Source: Bursaphelenchus xylophilus (lineage: Eukaryota > Nematoda > Chromadorea > Rhabditida > Aphelenchoididae). Taken from it: 64,000 nt of DNA. Each line of letters starts with the position of its first letter. The stretch's first letter is position 1. Shown piece by piece: positions 56,641 through 64,000 of the stretch. A program made the translations under genes and the position numbers. The notes under the pieces were generated by a model. That model was not told the origin of the DNA and did not search any database. It saw only the letters and a list, made by a program, of their open reading frames with translations. The DNA lies in assembly GCA_904066235.2 (NCBI GenBank), contig CAJFCV020000006.1, positions 11,160,001 to 11,224,000 on the forward strand, in the 5' to 3' direction.

Positions 56641-57860
56641 AAGTCCAAAAAAAATCATTTCCGCAGGAATCTCCTCGTCTCAAAAAGTCCAACTTTTCGA
56701 ACTTTTTAGACCCCAAAAACCACCCTCTCTCTTCCATTCCTCTTCCTTTTTCATTCGGCAAAAATTGAAAAGTTCGTCTCGAGGCCAAATTGACAAGGGT
56801 CAGCCGGTCATTTCAAAAATATTTTTCCTTTGCCCTCGAAATGAGTTGAAAAGCCCGGCTCTTTCGTCATCGCTTGCACTTTTTCTTGAATGATGACACT
56901 AATGGGCCGGGCTCGTGTTCAGAATGAGAGGGGGATGTTACAAGTTTACACCGAGGATTTTGCGGGGAAATAAGGGGGGATTCTTGCACTTGGGGAAGAA
57001 AATTTTTTCTAGAATTTTACACGGTGCGGAAAAAAGAATTTTTGATTTTTTTGAATTTTTGGGCTGAAAATTTAAGAATAAAAAAATATTTTTTCAGTAA
57101 TTTTTTGAGATTTTTTTGGATTTTTTTAATATTTTTATAACTAAAAAAATAAATTTAAGATTTTTAGTGCAAAGAAAAAATATTTTTAGGACTTTCACTG
57201 AACAAATAGATATTTTTTCGGCAAGAAAAAAATAAAAAAAATAAAAAAAAATAATTTTTTTTATTTTTTGGGATTTTTTTAAATTTTTTATATGTAAAAA
57301 TAAAAAATAATTTTAGGACTTTCACTGTGCAAATAAATATTTTTTTGGCAAGAAAAATATAGAAAAAAAATAAAAATAAATAAAAATTTAAAAAAAAATA
57401 ATTTTTTAAATTTTTTTGGATTTTTTTAAAATTTTTTTTTTCAATTTTTTGTTTAATTCTCATTTTTCAAAAAAAACAAAAAATTTTACGCAAAAATCGC
57501 TTTCTTTCATCCCTCTGAAACAAATCCCCAAGTTCCTGCCGTATGTTGACGGCTCGAAACTTCCAGGATTTCCTCACCGTTTGGGATTAATTAATCGTGT
57601 GGCATTTCCATGCATATTTCCCAATGTTTTCCGCGGGCCCAGTCCGAAAATATTTTTCAGACATTGTTTTTTTGGCTCCTTTTCTCGGCTTTTGAATATT
57701 TGACAAGTAGGGTGGGTATATAATTTATGCGACACACCTGTACTTTTGGCCGCATAATTGGAATGGTTTGGTTTGAAATTTGTCGCTGAAATAGTTGGGG
57801 ATTTTTGAAACTCATTTCGAAAAAAATGGTTTGAAGAAACTCAAGGTGGAATTTTAGATT
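56641..57860. other. GC-richer island then AT-rich tandem
   Basis: 56660-56960 is a GC-richer island. 57040-57420 has two ~120 bp units with 'ttaggactttcactg..caaata.atatttttt.ggcaaga'. 57500-57660 is again GC-richer, with a short open + frame that I cannot support. Confidence 0.4.
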
Positions 57861-58370
57861 TGAATTTTTTTCCTGGCGGATTATTTTAGCGCTTTCTTCA
57901 TACAGCACAATTTCAAAAAAGATTTACTTCTTTGCACAGTGCAGTACCCAAATTATTTTTCTTGCACTGTGCAGTCATCAATATTTTTTTATTGCACCGT
58001 GCAGTCACCAAAATTTTTGTTACTGCACTGTGCAACGACAAGAAAATTTTAGTTGCACTGTGCAGTCACCAAATTTTTTGTTGCACTGTGCAGTCTCCTA
58101 TGTTTGCTGTTGCACTGTGCAGTCGCCAAAAAAATTCTTTTGCACTGTGCAGTACTCAAATTATTTTTCTTGCACTGTGCAGTCATCAATATTTTTTTAT
58201 TGCACCGTGCAGCAAATTAGTCGATTTTTCAAAAAAAATTTTTTGCACAGTGCAATTTTTTATTGCACCGTGCAGCCGCCAAAAATTTTTATTGCACTGT
58301 GCAGTCACCAACTTAGCTTTCCTGCACTGTGCAATAACAAAAAAGTTTTTATTGCACAGTGCAGTCATAC
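57861..58370. repeat. GCACNGTGC array 3
   Basis: About 15 motif hits in 430 bp, one per ~29 bp. 57861-58127 is duplicated at 59249-59517. Confidence 0.9.
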
Positions 58371-58840
58371 AAAAAAAATTTTTTTGATTTTTTAATCGAA
58401 AAAATTTTTAAAAAATATTTTTTTTGTCTCAAAAATTTTCAACCATCGTCAAAACGACTCTCCTCTGAAAACAAAATTTTTCGGCCAAATAAATTTTTTA
58501 TGCCCATCTCTCTTTTGCAAATAAAATGCATCATTTTATTTACGTATTTTGCAAAATTTTCCCCCAAAAATTTCCCTTCCTTGTTCGGTAATGACTAATT
58601 ATTATGTCTCAAATTCCATCAAAAAACAATTCCACTTTCTATTACGTGCTTGGTAACCAGAACTGGCAGTAATTGTATGGTTTTGAGGGCGTTCAATAAA
58701 TTTCTTTTTTGAACTTTACGTGAGTCGTGAAAATTATCAATTCGTCATGGATAAGGGTGTGATCTTTGAGTTTGATTTTTTGGTCGGTGCAATTTTTATA
58801 ATAAAACATTTTTTTCGCTGTGTTTTAGAATATTTTTTTT
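58371..58840. other. Unassigned AT-rich sequence
   Basis: Separates two arrays; no exon support. Confidence 0.4.
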
Positions 58841-59885
58841 CTGCACTGTGCAGCTTTCAAAATTTTTTCCGCACTGTGCAATTTTCAAAATTTTTTACGC
58901 ACTGTGCAGTCCTCAAAGATTCTTCCCGCACTGTGCGATCTTCATTTTTTTCGCACTGTGCAATCCACAAATTTTTTTTTCGCACCGTGCAATCTTCAAT
59001 TTTTTTTTAAATTAGTGGATTTTTCAAAAAAAAATTTTTTTGCACTGTGCAATTTTTAAAACATTTTTCCGCACAGTGCAATTTTCGAAAATTTTTTCCG
59101 CACTGTGCAATCTTCAAAAATTTTTTCCGCACTGTGCAATCTTCAAAAAAATTTTTTTTTAATTAGTCGATTTTTCAAAGAAAATTTTTTTTACACTGTG
59201 CAATTTTTAAATCATATTTTTCCGCACAGTGCAATTTTTTTTTTTTTTGAATTTTTTTCCTGGCGGATTATTTTAGCGCTTTCTTCATACAGCACAATTT
59301 CAAAAAAGATTTACTTCTTTGCACAGTGCAGTACCCAAATTATTTTTCTTGCACTGTGCAGTCATCAATATTTTTTTATTGCACCGTGCAGTCACCAAAA
59401 TTTTTGTTACTGCACTGTGCAACGACAAGAAAATTTTAGTTGCACTGTGCAGTCGCCAAAAAATTTTTTGTTGCACTGTGCAGTCTCCTATGTTTGCTGT
59501 TGCACTGTGCAGTCACCAAATTTTTTTCTGCACTGTGCAATCTTCAAAAATTTTTTTCGCACCGTGCAATCTTCAAAAAAATTTTTTTTTAAATTAGTGG
59601 ATTTTTCAAAAAAAAAATTTTTGCACAGTGCAATCTTTAGATTTTTTTTGCACTGTGCAATCTTCAAAAAATTTTTTCGCACTGTGAAATCCTCAAATTT
59701 TTTTTCGCACTGTGCAATCTTCAATTTTTTTTCTCACCGTGCAATCTTCAAAAAAAAAATTTTTTTTGCACCGTGCAATTTTTAAAACATATTTTTCCGC
59801 ACAGTGCAATTTTTAAATATAATTTTTTTTTTCCGCACTGTGCAATCTTCAAAAATTTTTTCCGCACTGTGCAATTTGCAAAAAA
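58841..59885. repeat. GCACNGTGC array 4
   Basis: Around 30 motif hits in 1 kb, in 'ccgcactgtgcaatcttcaaaaa' units. It includes the direct duplicate of the array 3 start and repeats of 'ttagtngatttttcaaa.aaaa'. Confidence 0.9.
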
Positions 59886-59993
59886 AAAATTTTCAATTTT
59901 TTTGCGATGTAAATGAATTTTTCGAGTCAATTTCCCGCGATCTTCTTTTTATTTTTCACCATTATCATCAATTCTGATCCAAGAAATTTTCAG

Positions 59994-60227
59994 ACATCCC
60001 ATAGTCTCCGAATTGGACGGCCTCCGTGCACGGAACGCCCGCCAACCCCAGCCCGAAACCCCCCATCTCACCAGTCAGCGTTGCGGATGCTATGAAATTG
60101 AGTCGAATACGAGGAAGTGCCGTCGTTTGAGCCCCGTCGTATCTGCGCCGATCGTCCGCGTTTCACTACCCAACAGGAGTGCTTTCAACACAACCCATAG
60201 AACCCACCTAGTTACATACACATAACC
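59994..60227 (+). other. Possible exon or 5' UTR upstream of the zinc-finger gene
   Basis: Acceptor AAATTTTCAG ends at 59993. The following sequence is non-repetitive and GC-richer. One frame is open from the acceptor to TAA at 60225, containing RCGCYEIESNTRKCRR. It could be the last coding exon of an unidentified gene or a UTR exon (a CAG|GTCCCG donor lies at about 60234). The protein is not recognised. Confidence 0.35.
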
Positions 60228-60409
60228 TCGTCAGGTCCCGTCTTTCAACCCCATTTCAACAGATTATCAGACACACACGACTGTTCTTTCAACTCGTAGT
60301 TGCAGCTAGTGATATTGCAACGACTTTTGCGCAATTTTTTCGATCGATTTTTTATTGGAAATTTTTGGAAATTTCGAATTTTTGGCTTCATTACACAACT
60401 TTTAAAGTG

Positions 60410-60726
60410 AGTTTTATGATTTTTGGCGATTTTGGGGTGGTTTTTCGCAATTTAAAAGTTTTCGTGGTGGGACCCAAAAAAGTTTTGAAAAATCGAAATT
60501 TTTGGAAATTTTGACTTTTTGGCTTTATTACACAACTTTTAAGGCTAGTTTTATGATTTTTAGCGGTTTTGGGGTGGTTTTTTGCAATTGAAAAGTTTTC
60601 GTGGTGGGACCCAAAAAAGTTGTGAAAAATCCAAATTTTTCTGATTTCGAATTTTTGGCTTCCTCACACAACTTTTAAAGTGAGATTTGTGATTTTTAGC
60701 GGTTTTGGAGGTTTTTTTGCAATTTA
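60410..60726 (+). repeat. Tandem repeat H, about 135 bp units
   Basis: Units with TTTTCGTGGTGGGACCC at 60459 and 60593 and 'cacaacttttaa.g..ag.ttt.tgatttt..gcg'. The array is cut by the mariner at 60727 and resumes at 61923. Confidence 0.85.
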
Positions 60727-61920
60727 TTAGGCGTAGAAGTATGATCGTGCCGTTTTTCCGGCCCATAATTTCAATCAAAACAAAAAATTTTTACACTAAA
60801 CCTTATCCAATTTTATATTCTATTATTAATTCCGAGGGGTTTACACAATTTGGCCAACTTTCAAATCCATCAAAGAAAATTTTTGGCTTTTTTGAAGCCA
60901 TCTAAATATCAACCCAATTTTCGGCATCGTTGTATTCAACGAAGCGCTGCTGCCACAGATCGTGTTCCATCGGTCGAAACCAGTGATAATCTGAAAGTGC
61001 TGCGTCCGGAGAGTGTCGCGGGTGGGGTAAAACGTCCGAACTCGGCGGTTCTAGGGTGCCCTTGACCAGTTTTTCAACATGGGGTTTGGCGTCATCATGC
61101 AGCAAAATAAAAATTGGTCATACCGACCGCTTTTATCATATCTCTTGGTGGAGTTCATCAAGTCTTGTTGATAACGGATGCCAATAACCGTTTTTTCGGG
61201 TTTCAAGACCTCATAGAAAAGAAGATCTTGTTTTTGTCATCATATACATAGCAACACTTCCTTCCCGGTAATGTTGGACTGTGCGGTCGCTTGTGTTTCG
61301 GGTTGTCAAAATCGATCCATAGTTCTTCTCTGGTCACTAGCCAATGCAAAAATTACCTCCTTTCTGTCTGTCCATCAAAATTTTGTATGTTATCCATGTT
61401 GAGTTAGGTCAATCCATATGACACCCAAGTCCCTTCTCTCTCGATCTTTCCCAATTGTTCCAAACTGAGTGAAGCTCCTTTATGCAACACGTGTAACATA
61501 AAAGCTAGCTTTTCTTGCGCACCGGCATCATGTTGTTTGCAATAATCTCCATATTCAAATTTCTTATATGGGTTGGAAAATCACGGGATTTGAAACGCTG
61601 AACCCTTTTCCGACGGAATTTTTTTCACAGAGCACGACCACAGTAAGCTTCTGTAAGCCTTCCATGCGGCGACGGCGCTTTTGCTCACATTACATGTGTA
61701 GAGGAAAATTTCCCGCAAATGGCATTTTTCTGGGACGAAAGTTGGTCATCTTTGAAGCTTTATAAAACCCGCTATTCTAAGCCTAACCACACGAAGCATA
61801 TACCGATAGAGAGCGTTTTCAACGTTCTTTCAGGTGATATCAACAGATGTACCAAACTTTAACTCTACCTGTAAAAAAGGCGCAACTAAGAAAACGGCAC
61901 GGTCATACTTCTACGCCTAA
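60727..61920 (-). mobile_element. Mariner transposon, complete length
   Basis: 1194 bp flanked by TA (60725-60726 and 61921-61922). It has ~28 bp inverted ends TTAGGCGTAGAAGTATGA then (T/C)CGTGCCGTTTT, differing at one base. The transposase is on the minus strand. The length is just under the 1.2-1.3 kb usual for mariner. Confidence 0.9.
60902..61760 (-). pseudogene. Mariner transposase, frameshifted
   Basis: Recognisable mariner blocks in order on the minus strand: VQRFKSRDF near 61600, LGKIEREGTWV near 61450, DFDNPKHKR near 61300, and finally LLHDDAKPHVEKLV with SPDAALSDYHWFRP (61105-60960). The last two hold the second and third catalytic aspartates of the D,D34D triad. Several stops and frame changes break the reading frame between blocks, so it is inactive. 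Confidence 0.9.
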
Positions 61921-61922
61921 TA

Positions 61923-62021
61923 AAAGTTTTCGTGGTGGGACCCAAAAAAGTTTTAAAAAATCCCCAGATTTTAATCAAAAATTTTTCTGAAAATTTCTCT
62001 CTCCAATTCCCTCATTTCCAG
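61923..62021 (+). repeat. Repeat H continued, then acceptor
   Basis: AAAAGTTTTCGTGGTGGGAC directly after the mariner continues the tandem. The stretch ends in the acceptor TCATTTCCAG (62012-62021). Confidence 0.8.
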
Positions 62022-62029
62022 TCCCCACA

Positions 62030-63557
62030 ATGAACATGATGGACTCGGTTGAGGCCGAGTTCCTCGCCGGCTTCGACATGGATGAGATGCGAGCGTTGGA
62101 GGACGGGGATCTCTCCCTGTTCTCTTCAATCTCAGACGCCGCTGCGTATCGGTTGCAGACCGATCTGAGCATGATGCATTCGTCCAATCCCAGTTACAAA
62201 CAAATGAATGATGGAAAGCTGAATGTCCTGGTTGAGGACGATGATGACCCACAGGATCCACATCGTAAGTTTTGAGGAGATTTCGCAGTCTGTCGGGAAA
62301 ATAATGAGCGCTCTGCCACAGCGAAAATCGCATCGCTGCTGTGAAAATGAATTTTGTCGCGGAGAAAATCAAATTGCTTTTCACTTCAGCGACGGGGTTG
62401 GCGCAGCGACAGAGTGCTCATTATTTTCCCGACAGACTGATATGGGAAATTTATAGGGAACTACAAACTTGTCTATACCAAACAATTTACCGTGGCGGAC
62501 CTGATCCATTGGCCAAAAACGTATTTTTTGCATTCGGGAAGCATCAAAAATGCAGCAAAATACCTCCCCTTCCAAGTGAGAAAAACTTCGATTTCAAAAG
62601 CGCGCCCATTCTTTCTGTGATGGAAAGGGCGCGCAGTTCAAAAAAAGTTTTATTTTAGTTGAGGAGGGAGGCATTTTGCCACATTTTTGATACTTCCCGG
62701 ATGCAAAATGATACGTTTTTTGCCACTGGATCAGGTTCCTCATTGTAAGACGTCCGAAAAACCAATTTTTTGACTATAGCCTTCGTATAACGAACCCTTT
62801 CTATAACGAACAAAATTTTTAGCCCCTATAAAGACCTACTCTTTTCACAAAGATTAGAGTGTAGATTATAAAAATTGAGTAAAAAAATATATTTACTCAA
62901 CGAGTATATACCGAAGAGATGTAAAAAAAACCAGATATATCCCTAAAATTTGGTATCAAAAAGTATCCCAGGGATAAAACAAAGGTTTCTGGGGATTTTT
63001 GCGATATATTTGTAACAAATTTTTAGTGGTTAAAAAAGCTATTTATAACTATATCGTGTCTAATAATTGTAAAATTAGTCGATTTTTATATTGAAAAAGA
63101 TTTGCATCGAAAAATTGATTTTGTTCAACAGAAGTAGCCATTTTCTTGTAAAAAATAAGTTTCAAAAAAAAAAGTTTTGGTAAAATACGGCGTCATTCTT
63201 AGCAAGTTCATAGCTCCATTTTCAGACTCCACCACCACCGGCTCCCCTCCCAACAGCACCAATTCAGCGAGCAGTACGGACGGCTACAACGACCCTCCCG
63301 CCAATCCCGCCCCAGCCGTTAATAACAATGTCAAACCGAACACTCAGCAGCCGCTTCAGTCGCCGGACGACGCTCCAGCGCCCCCACCGCTGATTGTTTG
63401 TCCCATCGAAGTGGGAAAGACGTCGATTACGCTGCAGAAGAATCAGCTGTGCGCTTGCAAAGAGTGCGGAAAGCTGTTCAAGAGCATCTGGTATTTGAAG
63501 CAACATGCGGTCAGACACAGCAACGAGCGGCCGTTCAAATGCAACTACTGCCAAAAG
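62030..63557 (+). CDS. C2H2 zinc-finger protein, 5' part
   Basis: Exons 62030-62264 (donor GTAAGT) and 63226-63557 (donor GTAAGA) join through a split CAC codon to give 189 residues; the rest lies beyond the window. Residues 1-78 are acidic (EFLAGFDMDEMRALEDGD, VEDDDDPQDPH). Residues 79-150 are Ser/Thr/Pro/Asn-rich and probably disordered. A classical C2H2 finger follows: Cys156, Cys159, His172, His176 (CKECGKLF...WYLKQHAVRH). Then come the linker SNERPF and the first cysteine pair of a second finger (Cys184, Cys187), which is split by the intron. It is likely a sequence-specific DNA-binding regulator. I cannot name the family. The acceptor TTTCCAG sits 8 nt before the ATG, as expected for spliced-leader trans-splicing or a 5' UTR exon; an upstream coding exon is not excluded. 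Confidence 0.85.
62286..62442 (+). mobile_element. Element A (type 1) in zinc-finger intron 1
   Basis: GCAGTCTGTCGGGAAAATAA to TTTTCCCGACAGACTGATA, about 20 nt after the donor. Confidence 0.85.
62488..62747. mobile_element. Element C, copy 3, in zinc-finger intron 1
   Basis: TACCGTGGCGGACCTGATCC to 'gccactggatcaggttcctcattgta'; long inner inverted arms with 'aaaagcgcgcc'. Confidence 0.85.
62748..63225 (+). other. Rest of zinc-finger intron 1
   Basis: Repeat O at 62780-62820, a TTTGGTATCAAAAAGTATCC word near 62950 shared with the beta-catenin intron, and a TAAAATACGGCG word at 63181 just before the acceptor CATTTTCAG. Confidence 0.55.
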
Positions 63558-63624
63558 GTAAGACAAGGGCTTGTTTTTTAAGCAAGAGAAGCGTTGGGCA
63601 TTATTGTTAGATAAAACAGTTACA

Positions 63625-63738
63625 TCAGACTGTCGGGAAAATAATGAGCACTCTGTCGCTGCGCCGATCGCATCGCTGAAGTGAAAAGAAATTCGGTTTT
63701 GCTGCGATACAATTCATTTTCTCGGCGGCGATGAGATT
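63625..63738 (-). mobile_element. Element A (type 1), right end lost
   Basis: ATCAGACTGTCGGGAAAATA to 'ctcggcggcgatgagatt', in zinc-finger intron 2. Confidence 0.8.
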
Positions 63739-63795
63739 GTAAATTATTGTAAATTATTCCAACAGCAGTTGCCTTATTCTATCGTAAAGGTAACC

Positions 63796-64000
63796 TGCAG
63801 TGACGGACAGTGGCAAAAAACGTACCATTTTGCATCCGGCAAGTATGAAAAATGTGGCAAAATGCATCCCTCTCCAAATGAAAACACTCCGATTTCAAAA
63901 GCCGCTCTTTTTGTGAGGGAAAGGGCCCTCACAAACAAAGTTTTTTCACTTGGAAAGGGAAGCATTTTGCCACATTTTTGATGCTTCCCGTATGCAAAAT
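63796..64000. mobile_element. Element C, copy 4, cut by window end
   Basis: 'tgcagtgacggacagtggcaaaaaacg' followed by both long inner arms; the right terminus lies past the window. Confidence 0.8.

Noticed and set aside
55797..59785. Frames of about 220 codons rich in Phe, Cys and His (FALCSHQ-like units)
   Set aside because: Translation of GCACTGTGC plus poly(T) linkers; not a repeat protein.
53862..60227. Joining the two orphan exon-like blocks into one coding gene
   Set aside because: No reading frame of the first block enters the open frame of the second without meeting a stop.

Overview
The window looks like nuclear DNA from a nematode, most likely a Caenorhabditis-type rhabditid. The background is AT-rich, intron acceptors are TTTTCAG-like with no branch-point or polypyrimidine signal, introns are small to medium, and families of short palindromic TA-, TTAA- and TWA-target transposons are dispersed throughout. 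No bacterial operon, CRISPR array, rRNA or tRNA was recognised. The genus is inferred from these signals, not proven.

Only two protein-coding genes are well supported, both on the + strand and both cut by the window edges. At the left (1589-5679) lies the 3' part of a beta-catenin (armadillo-repeat) gene. Six exons, all joined in phase 0, encode about six armadillo repeats and a long disordered acidic tail; the 5' exons are outside the window. At the right (62030-63557 and beyond) lies the 5' part of a C2H2 zinc-finger gene with two visible exons.

The roughly 56 kb between them contains no gene I can support. It is a mosaic of repeats: (A) more than 35 copies of a short inverted-repeat element with TCAGTCTGTCGGGAAAATAA ends and TA target duplications, in at least three interior types; (C) four copies of a long-inverted-repeat TA element; (D) more than a dozen copies of a ~450 bp element with CAGGGGAAGTACTCCAAGTG ends and TWA target duplications; a 2.4 kb TTAA-flanked foldback element; a ~0.9 kb hAT-like element with a perfect 8 bp target duplication; a complete but broken mariner (60727-61920); a fragment of a second Tc1/mariner transposase inside a beta-catenin intron; and long arrays of the 9-bp palindrome GCACNGTGC (31.3-32.3, 55.7-56.6 and 57.9-59.9 kb). 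Several elements are nested, so their insertion order can be read.

Between repeats are about two dozen GC-richer, non-repetitive islands of 150-500 bp, many carrying GGCCGG or CCGGAGG words. They lack convincing exons. They may be regulatory DNA for the two flanking developmental-type genes or decayed sequence.

The most notable observations are: a beta-catenin last exon with two in-frame acceptors 27 nt apart that give either a TAG stop after eight residues or a full tail; the GCACNGTGC arrays; the nested transposons with readable target sites; and element A copies that share ends but exchange interiors.
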